A program made the translations under genes and the position numbers. From Sepiola atlantica (lineage: Eukaryota; Mollusca; Cephalopoda; Sepiida; Sepiolidae): a stretch of 64,000 nucleotides of DNA. Below the pieces are notes generated by a model, which searched no databases, was not told where the DNA came from, and saw nothing but the letters and a program-made list of their open reading frames with translations. Shown here in pieces: positions 21,886-33,535 of this stretch. Numbering within the stretch: the first letter of the stretch is position 1; each line of letters opens with the position of its first letter. The DNA lies in contig OY744521.1 in assembly GCA_963556195.1 (NCBI GenBank), positions 133,497,788 to 133,561,787 on the forward strand, written 5' to 3'.

Positions 21886-22165
21886 TATATATGTATACAT
21901 ATATTTCGGGTTCTATATGTGATATGTATATGTTTTTATATATACATATAGGGATATATATGTATGCATATATATCCATATATATATATATTTACATAAA
22001 TGTATACAAATATACATATACATATGTATATATATATGCATATATATGTGTATATATACAAATAGATATATATATAGGCATACATATATGTGTATATATA
22101 CATATGTATATACATATGTGTGAATATATACATATGCATATATATGTATATGTACATATGTGCGT
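20934..22165. repeat. Long TA-derived array
   Basis: About 1.2 kb of TA, TATATG and TACATA words with pure (TA)n cores at 20,935-20,992 and 21,821-21,882. Frames of more than 200 codons here are Tyr/Ile/Met/Cys low complexity. Confidence 0.97.
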
Positions 22166-22463
22166 ATATAGACAAGTGGTTATAGCACTTGTCTTTTGGC
22201 TGGACGACCCGGGTGCGATCCCACTCACGGTATGCGACTTTTCGGGTCTGAAAACTCCCTCTGTCCACCCAGCAGTAAATGGGTACCTGACTAACACCTA
22301 GGGAAGGTTCAAGGCAGCAGAAGGAGAGGGATGGCTCCGCCTTCCATATGCTGTGCCCTAGACACGGTGATTCTTAAAAAATAACCGCCGGTACAGCCAT
22401 GGCCAGTGTGGGATGTCTGCAACGACAGACGTTCGCGTCTAGGCTATGCGACCTTTACCGTTT
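22166..22463 (+). mobile_element. tRNA-derived SINE
   Basis: The head TAGACAAGTGGTTATAGCAC resembles a tRNA A box/D arm, and GGGTGCGATCCC (22,211-22,222) resembles the B box GGTTCGANNCC at the expected distance. The body, about 240 bp of GC-richer sequence (AATGGGTACCTGACTAACAC, GGATGGCTCCGCCTTCC, GCCGGTACAGCCATGGCC), stands out sharply from the TA arrays on both sides. A polymerase III promoter plus a non-coding body, inserted alone, fits a SINE. The tail merges with TA repeat at about 22,464, and target duplications cannot be read in TA-repeat DNA. Confidence 0.75.
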
Positions 22464-22538
22464 ATATATGTATATACATACGTATGCTTGTATATATGTG
22501 TATATACATGTATATATGTATATATGTATACGTATATG

Positions 22539-22587
<49 letters not shown>

Positions 22588-22790
22588 GCATATGTATATT
22601 TATGGATATACATATATATGTATATATATATATGTATATACTTATATATATATTTATGTATATATATGTATATATATACATCTATTGGAATATATATGCA
22701 TTTATATGAATATATATATATATGTATTAATGTATGTATATATATAAATATGTATATATTGATATATATATATATATATATATATACATG

Positions 22791-22821
<31 letters not shown>

Positions 22822-22829
22822 TTTAGGTT

Positions 22830-22862
<33 letters not shown>

Positions 22863-23159
22863 GTATACATGTAGGTGTATATATGTATACATATATACAT
22901 GCATTTGTATATATATATGTGTATATATTTCTATATGTATACATGTATATTTATATATATATATACATATAGGTGTATATATAGATTTAGTATATATACA
23001 TATCTCTATATTTATATGTATATTGATATATATTTATGTATATAAATGTGTATATATGCATGTATGTACATACAAATATATGTATATTAATATGTATATA
23101 TATGTATATATATGTGTATATATATGTATATATGTATGTAGATATATGTATATATATAT

Positions 23160-23190
<31 letters not shown>

Positions 23191-23267
23191 TATATTTGTA
23201 TATATATATCTGTATAAACATATATATTTATATGTATATATGTATATATCCGTATATATGTATGTAG

Positions 23268-23341
<74 letters not shown>

Positions 23342-23350
23342 TGTTATAGA
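22464..23350. repeat. Long TA-derived array
   Basis: Continues the TA array on the far side of the SINE, with a pure (TA)n core at about 23,270-23,320. Confidence 0.97.
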
Positions 23351-23380
23351 AATTATATATATTGTAAAAGTGATCATTAG

Positions 23381-23835
23381 GAGGAGGGAGGGGGAGGGGT
23401 CATGTTCTTCAAAAATCAGGTCGTGTCAAAAATCACCAGTATTACCTTTCCCTCTGCACTTTGGGGATGCCACTTACTGTCTAGCGACTAAATATATTGT
23501 GGGTGTGGTGACCTTTTCCACCTTTACAATTTAGACTTATACATATTGCCTCTCCTTCCGTGTCTGTAATTAAGTTGCAATTCCCGTCTCACTACATACC
23601 GATAGAGTATATATGCTCCAAATTCCCCCTCTCGTTTAATATGTATTATATGGGTTGTTACTCTCTATCTCTCAAATTGTATTTGAATTGTCGAGTTTGA
23701 ATTTCAACTATTTTTCGGTTTCAAAAATGTAATCGTCTTCATCGGATGCTTGAAAATACCACAAGGTTGAAATAAATTATTGCATTGTTGATTATGTTAT
23801 TTCGTGTTACTTCATGTTATCTTATTCTTCGTCGG
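23381..23835 (+). repeat. Dispersed repeat module, copy 1 (with inverted segment)
   Basis: Right part 23,520-23,835 matches 25,995-26,305 in direct orientation (for example GTAATCGTCT then ATCGGATGCTTGAAAATACC and AATAAATTATTG). Left part 23,381-23,488 matches 25,883-25,990 only after reverse complementing (TGGTGATTTTTGACAC on the opposite strand). The two copies therefore share two blocks whose relative orientation differs. The divergent RT relic follows 120 bp downstream, so the module may be part of that element's upstream region. Confidence 0.75.
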
Positions 23836-23954
23836 TTTATTATATTGAGCTCTGGTATTTGGATCTTATCCTGTAATTATTTCATTATAACACAACTAAT
23901 TGGCTTTACACTCACCGTGTGTTTAGCTCTCTTAGGAATTCTCGTATCGGAATT

Positions 23955-24870
23955 ACTTCAACATTGGACTGAAGATGGAGAGAGTCACACCGCCATATTC
24001 ACTGAAAAACATACCTTTTCTCAATGTACACAGCTTCACGTTCTACCTAATGGATATAGTCACGGAGTTTACTAACAGACTTAAATGGAAGGCGTATTTC
24101 ATTTCAAGGAACGGGAATCTGATCATAAGGAAACTTTTAACTCCAGATCCCAAAATACATCGAAACCAATTGAGGCTTTGTGGCCTTTCGAAACTGATCT
24201 GTTTGACCTAGTCAAGAGGATAACATTCAGAAAGTATACAGACCAATGTCTGTCCATGCTGAAGAAAGATATTGCGGAGAGTAAGACGTCTAACAATGCC
24301 TGGGTTCAGGCTGATAAATCAGCAAATATTTAGAAGATGCGCCCATCAGAATATAAGAAAATTATTCTGGAAAAAATCGTTAATAATTACAGAAAGGATA
24401 CTCACGGCACAGAATATATAATAAATGAAGAAACTTAGGAATTCACATGTAAACTAAAGATTGAGGATAGAGTGAGGAAAATAGATAAGAAGAATGCATA
24501 TATACTCATTAAGGACCATGAAAAGAATTTCCACATTAAGAAGCAAGCTACACTAATCAACTTCACCAAATCGGAACTTAGCCATGTATCTAGGGAGATT
24601 CTCAGGTATATTATAAATGTGATTCTGGAAGCTACAAAATGTAATCTTTTGAAACATTCATTGGATACCATTTAATGATTTAAATTAATTGAAAACAAGA
24701 GGAATGCTTCATTTATCCAATCCGACATTATGGATTTTTACCCCTCTATTTCCAAGGAGTTAATTACAAACAGCATCAACTATGCTAGGAACTTCGTGGA
24801 TGTATCCGAGTAACAAGTAAGATTGATCATGCTTGCCGTAGGTCCATACTTGTAAATAATCAGGAAGCAT
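23955..24870 (+). pseudogene. Divergent reverse transcriptase relic (Penelope-like/GIY-YIG family)
   Basis: The plus strand gives, through frameshifts near 24,090 and stops at 24,331, 24,436 and 24,673: PPYSLKNIPF; RLKWKAYFIS; PIEALWPFETDLFDLVKRI; AWVQADKSANI; DRVRKIDKKNAYILIKDHEK; TLINFTKSELSHVSREIL; and finally FIQSDIMDFYPSIS. The last is RT motif A with its catalytic Asp, and LIKDHEKNF...LINFTKSE corresponds to the RT fingers. Sequence after about 24,870 is unrelated, so motifs B and C are missing. The words resemble an RT family with a C-terminal GIY-YIG nuclease that I associate with cnidarians and molluscs; that placement is from memory and the family name is not known to me. Confidence 0.65.
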
Positions 24871-24949
24871 GGATGATAACAGCTTTAATGTCCCACTGTT
24901 TTCATTTTCTTCGGTGTTCTTGTCTTGACTCTACACACAATTGTACCTC

Positions 24950-25558
24950 CTCCCCTCTTTCTATTTTGCTCTCTCTCTTTCTTGATTTTCATCCTATCTA
25001 TCTATCTATCTATCTTTCTGTCACTCTCTTTATTTCACTGTCTCTATTTCTGGTCATCTTTTCTTTTGACCCCTTCTCTTTCACTCCCACTATGTTCCTC
25101 TTTTTTCTGTTTATCGTTCTCCTCCTATTTCTTTATTGTTCTTTTTCTTTCCCTCTCTCGTTCATTCTCTCTCGCTCTCTGGTTCTCCTTCTCCCCGTCT
25201 CTTTCTCGTTCCCCCTCTCTCTTTCTCTCTTTCTCATTACCCCTCTTTCTCCTCCCCCTCCTCGCTTCCTCTTGTCTTCCTTTTTCTTTTCCATTTTCTT
25301 TTTCTTTTTTCTTTTTTCTTTTTTCTTGTTTTCTTTTTTTTCTTCTCTTTCCTGTTCCCCCACTATCTTTCTCATTTCTTTTTCTCTTTCCCATTCTCTC
25401 TTTTCTCGCTTTCTCTTTTTCTTGCTCTCTCTCTTTCTTATTCTCGCTCTCTTGTTCTCTTTCTCGGACTCTCTCTCTTGTCATTTTTTTTTTTGATCGT
25501 CTTCTTCCTTTTCCTCTTTATCTCTCAGTATCTCTCTACCTCTATCTCCTCCTCTGTG
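24950..25558 (+). repeat. 600-bp polypyrimidine tract
   Basis: Almost pure T/C (TCTC, TTTCT, CCCTC) with a few TATC repeats at the start. The 200-plus-codon Phe/Ser/Leu frames on plus and Arg/Glu/Lys frames on minus are artefacts of composition. A tract of this length can adopt triplex (H-DNA) forms. Confidence 0.9.
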
Positions 25559-25699
25559 TGTGTATATGTATATATGTATGTATGTTTGTGTGTATATGTT
25601 TATATGTATGTGTATGTATATATATATAGGTATGTGGGTGTATGTGTATGTGTGTTTATGTATCTATACATATATGTATGTGTGTATATGGTTGTATAC

Positions 25700-25730
<31 letters not shown>

Positions 25731-25800
25731 GTGTGTGTGTGTGTGCGTGTGTAGGTATGTATGTGCATATGGTGTGTACGTGTTTATGCATACCTGTGTA
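25559..25800. repeat. TG/TA microsatellite
   Basis: TGTGTATATG-type repeat adjoining the polypyrimidine tract. Confidence 0.95.
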
Positions 25801-25882
25801 CGTGCGTGATGTCGTTTCCGACCTTGGTTTGTATCTATTTTCAAATCCCTTTTTTAGGTCCCCCATCTACAATATACATTGG

Positions 25883-26305
25883 TCACTAGACAGTAAGTGT
25901 CATCCTCCAAAGAGCAGAGGGAGGGTTAATACTGGTGATTTTTGACACAACATGATTTTTGAGAAACATGCACCCCTTCTGTCCTCCTCCCTGCCAACTT
26001 TTGCAATTTCTACTTATACATATGGCCTCCTCTTCCCTGTCTGTAATACATTTGCAGTTCCCTTCTAACTAAATACTTATAGATTAAATATGCTTCAAAT
26101 TTCCCCCTCTCTCTAAATATGTATTACATAGGTTGTTACTCCTTATCTCTCCAAATATATTTGAATAATCGAGTATGAATTTAAACTTTTTTTTCAATTT
26201 CAAAAATGTAATCGTCTAAATCGGATGCTTGAAAATACCACAAGGTTTTAATAAATTATTGTATCGATTATTATGTAATTTAATGTTACTACATTTTATA
26301 ATATC
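25883..26305 (+). repeat. Dispersed repeat module, copy 2
   Basis: Matches copy 1: 25,883-25,990 is inverted relative to 23,381-23,488 and 25,995-26,305 is direct relative to 23,520-23,835. Here the two blocks are continuous, which suggests this is closer to the ancestral arrangement. It is cut off by a TATC array. Confidence 0.75.
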
Positions 26306-26334
26306 TATCTATATATCTATCTATCTATCTATCG

Positions 26335-26369
<35 letters not shown>

Positions 26370-26453
26370 AATCTATCTATCTATATATATATATTAATGT
26401 ATATATATATACACATATATATATATACATATATATATATATAGATATATTAA

Positions 26454-26492
<39 letters not shown>
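26300..26492. repeat. (TATC)n then (TA)n microsatellite
   Basis: ATCT tetranucleotide repeat (about 26,300-26,382) followed by TA runs. Confidence 0.97.
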
Positions 26493-28912
<2,420 letters not shown>

Positions 28913-28913
28913 T

Positions 28914-28966
28914 TTAAAACAAAACACACATTCGGGTTGTGCACATTATAAATTATTTCGACCAAG
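28914..28966 (+). repeat. Single arm related to the 55,061-55,280 foldback
   Basis: TTTAAAACAAAACACACATTCGGGTTGTGCACATTATAAATTATTTCG-type sequence (28,914-28,960) matches the arm start at 55,071-55,122 (ATTCGGATTGTACACATTAT, then AAGTTATTTCGGCC) with several substitutions. No inverted partner is visible nearby, so it is a half or solo arm. Like the foldback, it begins directly at a TA array. Confidence 0.7.
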
Positions 28967-29039
28967 ATTGGTAGCATCTGATTGACCAATCATCAACTAG
29001 AAGTTTTTTTTCAATTTCTTTAAAAACGGTTGTAATATT

Positions 29040-29347
29040 TTCTCATTTATATATATTATATGTATATACTATATTATATTTATTATATATATATATATAT
29101 ATATAAATATCATATATATACTATATTGTGTATATATATTATATATATTATATTATGTTGTATGTATATTATATATTGATATATATATATACAAACATAT
29201 GTTGTATATTATAATTATAATATAATTATATATATATTATATTATATTTAAATTGTATATATATATTTTATATTATAATTGTATATATATATATATATAT
29301 TTATACATATTATATAATTATATTATGTATTATAATTATTTATATAT
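29040..29347. repeat. AT-only low-complexity DNA
   Basis: TATTATA/TAATTATA mixtures without other bases over about 300 bp. This is the insertion site of the LTR element. Confidence 0.9.
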
Positions 29348-29352
29348 ATATG

Positions 29353-29551
29353 TGTTACACCGGCCGTTCTTACACAGGAGAAACTACACCGGTTGTCACT
29401 ATAAATAGTGCGAGTCACCAGAAGACAAAGCACACCTTGTAACTGTCTAGCCAAGAGCTAGTCACTTTCTTACTTTGTTAATACACTTGTTAAGCCAACC
29501 CTCGACTTGACTTCTTTTATTTATTATTTACTGTGGAACAACTTCACAACA
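29353..29551 (+). repeat. 5' LTR
   Basis: Starts TGTTACACCGG and ends CTTCACAACA (TG...CA). A TATA box (TATAAATA, 29,400-29,407) sits 47 bp in. It differs from the 3' LTR at three sites (GAGCTAG/GAACTAG, TAAGCC/TAAACC, CTTCTTT/CTTCCTT). Confidence 0.95.
29400..29407 (+). promoter_or_regulatory. LTR TATA box
   Basis: TATAAATA in the 5' LTR, repeated at 30,200-30,207 in the 3' LTR. It is expected to position transcription start within the LTR. The diverged LTR on the other strand at 15.8-16.0 kb keeps TGTAAATAG at the same place. Confidence 0.6.
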
Positions 29552-29554
29552 GAT

Positions 29555-29566
29555 TGGCGACGAGGA
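29555..29566 (+). other. Primer binding site
   Basis: TGGCGACGAGGA begins three bases after the 5' LTR. It is complementary to the 3' end of a serine tRNA of the GCU type as I remember that tRNA (…TCCTCGTCG-CCA), giving a 12-nt match. The position and the leading TGG fit a reverse-transcription primer site. Confidence 0.75.
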
Positions 29567-29922
29567 ATCGAAACGATTTCACTGCAAAAGAAAAATCACC
29601 CAAAGTGATTCGCAAGATCTTCACGGAAAAAAACACCCATCTTAGTCAGATATTTGGATTCGCAAGGATTTACAGCAAATTAACTACTGAGTAGTTAAGC
29701 TTAAAAAACAAAACAAAAAAAAACACAAACTCAAAACTTGCAACCAAAAATCGAAAACTAAAAAACGCGAAAGACATTTTCAATTATTGAAATAATTGAA
29801 TACACTGAGATCTTTATTTTTTCTCTTCAAGTTTCACTGACTCGTTAAGATAAATGTTATCCGCGTCAACTATTACAGATATGGTGTAAGTTTGTCGTTA
29901 TTATTAGGACAACATCTGATAT
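29567..29922 (+). other. Leader and deletion junction of the LTR element
   Basis: A-rich leader. An ATG at 29,854 opens only an 11-codon frame (MLSASTITDMV), which may be the residual gag start before the large internal deletion. Confidence 0.5.
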
Positions 29923-30123
29923 TTGAGCAAACTCCGGATTGACTATTTATTAAAACGGACGAACAGTGAGGTGACCAGATCGCCCGAGGAGGACATCATG
30001 GATGCAGTGTTTGATACTTTTCAGGTGCCTATACCAGAGACTGCTCCTGGGATTAGGAGATCAAATAGAAAACGGAAATCGACTGAGTTGATGATGGTGA
30101 TTCCCAAACAAAAACGTTATTAA
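29923..30123 (+). pseudogene. C-terminal remnant of the LTR element polyprotein
   Basis: The frame ends at TAA (30,121-30,123) 29 bp before the 3' LTR and reads, near its end, PETAPGIRRSNRKRKSTEL and MMVIPKQKRY. Such Arg/Lys-rich tails close the integrase end of gypsy-type polyproteins. No catalytic domain remains. It lacks an ATG at its start (the first ATG is 29,998), which fits a 3' fragment left by deletion. Confidence 0.6.
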
Positions 30124-30143
30124 TCCCCAGAGGGGATATTTTC

Positions 30144-30152
30144 AAAGGGGGG
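30144..30152 (+). other. Polypurine tract
   Basis: AAAGGGGGG directly precedes the 3' LTR, the expected plus-strand priming site for reverse transcription. Confidence 0.85.
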
Positions 30153-30351
30153 TGTTACACCGGCCGTTCTTACACAGGAGAAACTACACCGGTTGTCACT
30201 ATAAATAGTGCGAGTCACCAGAAGACAAAGCACACCTTGTAACTGTCTAGCCAAGAACTAGTCACTTTCTTACTTTGTTAATACACTTGTTAAACCAACC
30301 CTCGACTTGACTTCCTTTATTTATTATTTACTGTGGAACAACTTCACAACA
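30153..30351 (+). repeat. 3' LTR
   Basis: 199 bp, identical to the 5' LTR at 196 positions. Followed by the ATATG target duplication. Confidence 0.95.
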
Positions 30352-30356
30352 ATATG

Positions 30357-30493
30357 ATATTATTTATCATAATTATACATACACATTATATATTATATTA
30401 TTAATTATAATTATATATAATATGTTATATTATTTTTCATAATTATTTATATATATATGTATTATATGATATTATATTATGTTCTATATTATA

Positions 30494-30528
<35 letters not shown>

Positions 30529-30545
30529 ATATATATTTAATATAT
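30357..30545. repeat. AT-only low-complexity DNA
   Basis: The other half of the AT-only stretch split by the LTR element. Confidence 0.9.
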
Positions 30546-31292
30546 ATGTACACAATACGTTAGTAGAGCTTCGTAGCAGTTAAAATATATTGCAAGGAAG
30601 CTACACAAAAACGTATGTTTCCTTTCTGAGTATTTTATGAGGAAGTGAAACATGAACGTATCTATTTTACTTACTTGGCATATAGTATGTTCATACTATA
30701 TATCTGTATCTATGAATATATATAATTGTGTGATTTTTTTTCATTCTCAAAAGAAAATAGAACTCATTATGTTGGCATGTGCGGAAACATATAGTTCAAC
30801 AATCTTCAACCGCATTTCTTTTGAACTAATATCTCGTTTATTCCGTGGTAAGACTCACCGCAATTGTTTATTATTGGTGTGTACATCAGCTAGTGTTTAT
30901 TAGGTTGAGGAATATTCGTCGAGCTAATGTAACAAAATAAGTCATAATCAGGATGTATTATAGACTAAAGAATAACACGCGTTCAAGTTGTTTTCAGTCA
31001 AATTGGTCCTGAATGAGAACGGAAGTAAAAAACTGTAATCGACCAGATGATATTGTAAGATGTCCAATTAACCTTAAAAGGAATGAAGCTATGCGCTCGA
31101 TTGTACATGTTACATGTGAAATAATTGTTCAATTAATCCATCCATTACCGACAGTAACGTGGAATAGAAGAAATGTGTCTAAATTATAACAATCTGGAAT
31201 ATTCTAGAATAAGACAATATGATTTTTTTTAAATAATTAAGATGCATTTCAATTTAAAAAAAAGAATGATATACAATATCACGTCAGAGGGG

Positions 31293-31295
<3 letters not shown>
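30546..31295. other. AT-rich unassigned sequence
   Basis: No supported gene. A short open frame (30,652-30,903) has no recognisable domain. Confidence 0.5.

Positions 31296-31347
<52 letters not shown>
31296..31347. repeat. (GA)n microsatellite
   Basis: AGAGAG run of about 52 bp. Confidence 0.98.
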
Positions 31348-31352
<5 letters not shown>

Positions 31353-31719
31353 AGGAGAAAGGTATTGAGAAAGAGAGTACTTGGATATTTTTAATCACAA
31401 ACAAAAACGCATAACCTATTAAAAAACATATAGATAATAAAGAATGTAACGGCCGTGATTTAAATAGGATCAAATAGTGCATACGTATAGGAATTAAGTT
31501 ATAAAATAGCATCACTTTAAAAACAAAACGCAGGAGGCAACTATATTAATAAAAGATAACAGAACTCGAATGCACGTAATGAATATTAGCTATATAAAGA
31601 GAAAGAATAGAAAAAAAACAGCAACACTCGGTAATTGTTTTATTGTGTTTTTTTATTTTAAGATGAATAGTTACTTGTAAGATTCGGATTCTTCTTACTA
31701 CTATTCTCATCTTAAGTGT

Positions 31720-31900
31720 TATTCTCACAACGTATCAGCCGATGTAACATCCGACCTTCTTCAGGTGTATCTTGTCCAACTCGGGAATTTTTCTGTCAAA
31801 CTCGGGAATTTGCACGAATTTTCGATCGAAACCTTTTGTTTAATCTACAATTGAGCATGCTCTCGTTATGTAGCTATGAGAGCGGTGAGGTTTTGAGTAA
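31720..31900 (-). repeat. Copy of the repeat found twice at 50.2-50.6 kb
   Basis: Shared words with 50,201-50,330 include ATTCTCACAA, GATGTAAC (TATGTAAC there), CAACTCGGGAAT (CGAACTCAGGCAT there), GAAACC-TTT and TTGCTCTCGT-like sequence. It is probably the end of an interspersed element on the minus strand. Confidence 0.55.
31732..31764 (-). ncRNA. Hammerhead-like core in a dispersed repeat
   Basis: On the minus strand CTGAAGA is followed by GGTC, a bulged G, GATGT-T-ACATC and GGCT, which pair into one long helix II, then GATAC (GAAAC with one change). The repeat recurs at 50,200 and 50,595, where GAAAT and GGAAC occupy the second box. The stem and both boxes fit a decayed hammerhead, but stems I and III are not evident. 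Confidence 0.4.
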
Positions 31901-33535
31901 TTAGCAATTCTTAGTATGGTCCGAACTGATGATTGAGTCTTCAACCTTCAGAAGACTGCAACTGGATTTTAATTGGTACTTCATCCGTTACGAAACGCGT
32001 CCTTGCGGACACTCAATATGAGAACGTATGGACTGAATAATCAAAATATACAATCCTCCTTTAAAAGATTCAGACACAAAATGGTTACCTGTTGTTGTAT
32101 GCATTGTTCTAGTGATATAACATGGCTTTTTACTTTGTTTCCTGATCCGCGCCGTGGTTAAATAGGGTTTAGTTGACGGAGAACCTAGAGACAAACATGA
32201 GAGCAGATGATAGCGATAGTGAAGCCAATATACAAACTAGCTGAGGTACGTAAGGACAAGGAGGTGGGTAATAAATACACATGTACTTATTGCTGTTAGG
32301 AAATCATCACTGACTATTAAAATGAGGATGGTATTATATGTCGGCCACACCTGCGAAATTATTGAGTACATTCACAAACGATCTAACATCGTGCAACACT
32401 GCCTTCCACACATTCACAGAATACATAATATATATATATTACTGACTTTAAAAAAAGAATTGAATGAGTAAAAATGCTGCGATGATATGAAGGGTAGGGT
32501 AGAGTTCACAGTCTGGGAACGATTATTTATTATGATCTTAAAGCAACTGGCTGGCTAGCTAGGTTAGTGACATGGACATCCTCTATCGTTAGCGCAAGAA
32601 ATCCGAAATGACCTTAAAATCAACATAAAATAGTGCAGTGGATATTTCCGGATAGAACGCGAATTTCAGAAACAATTCAGAGTGTCCCAATAGCGGCGGA
32701 GACGATAGGACGCTAAAATGTCTGACGTCACTATCAGATCTGCTGCGTTATTCTCTAAGGATGCATGACGTTGAAGGCCGACGAGATGCTCTGGCCGTTT
32801 TGTTAAACAATGAATAAGGAGAAAAAACGGCTGACACTATTCGGTCAGTTGATTCCGAAGACTGCGACCTTTGCACAGATATAAATCGATTGTATTGGGT
32901 TATGTTGTGTGTCATTGTAGCGAGAATAAAACACATATATTGCATTACATATTGGTTGAGTGTATTATTCTATTAACTATTGCTGTACAACAAAGCATTC
33001 CCCGATTTTAGATGGGGCAATTAATCTATATAACATGCACCGTGAATTATTTTTATTGTTGTTCTTTTGTTCACCTCACACAAGGCACGATTCCACTGAG
33101 ACGTTATCTGCTATTGTGAATTATTGGCATCTTAAGTGGGGAGTTGTTAAGTGGGATGCTTTTTCACATGAACTTTAAACTACTGTATGTTAGTACAGTC
33201 AGGTAAACAGAAAGAAGGGAGGCAATTAAAACGGCTAGCAGTTCGAGGAAATATGTTATTGGAGTAGAAGGTCTTCCGGAACCTAGGGATTTCTATAGTG
33301 TACAGGTGGAATCTTTATGATTTACAAGTTGGTCGGCGGTGTTTACGTTGTAGATTCACCAGTGCATCATCCTCCCCATAGCGCATTCTATTAACCTATT
33401 TGTAAAGAAAAACACAGGGATGCAACAATGCGCTGATGGGCTAGGCACTGGAGCTTCTTAGATAGTGTGGGTTTATTTTCTTTGATGAAAATCGCCTCAG
33501 ACAAGACCTGAACTCACTTTATGTAAGTGGCTAAC
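31901..33535. other. Unassigned sequence
   Basis: AT-rich with no recognisable gene. Open frames at 31,988-32,194, 32,748-32,945 and 32,960-33,178 are short and unmatched. Confidence 0.45.

Larger units (their letters stand above)
29348..30356 (+). mobile_element. Deleted LTR retrotransposon with 5-bp target duplication
   Basis: Two 199-bp LTRs (29,353-29,551 and 30,153-30,351) enclose only 601 bp. The element is flanked by ATATG at 29,348-29,352 and again at 30,352-30,356, a 5-bp target-site duplication. A primer binding site and a polypurine tract are in their correct places. Almost all of gag-pol is missing; only a very short 5' open frame and a C-terminal remnant remain. The LTRs differ at 3 of 199 positions, so the insertion is recent on the scale of this window, and it was probably copied by enzymes of a full-length relative. 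Organisation and a 5-bp duplication fit Ty3/gypsy-type elements. Confidence 0.93.

Noticed and set aside
23730..23765. TCTTCATCGGATGC...TGAAAA as another hammerhead-like motif
   Set aside because: On neither strand do both catalytic boxes occur with a helix between them.
24873..25945. Long Phe/Ser/Leu frames (plus) and Arg/Glu/Lys frames (minus)
   Set aside because: They are translations of a TC-rich tract; composition alone explains the absence of stops.
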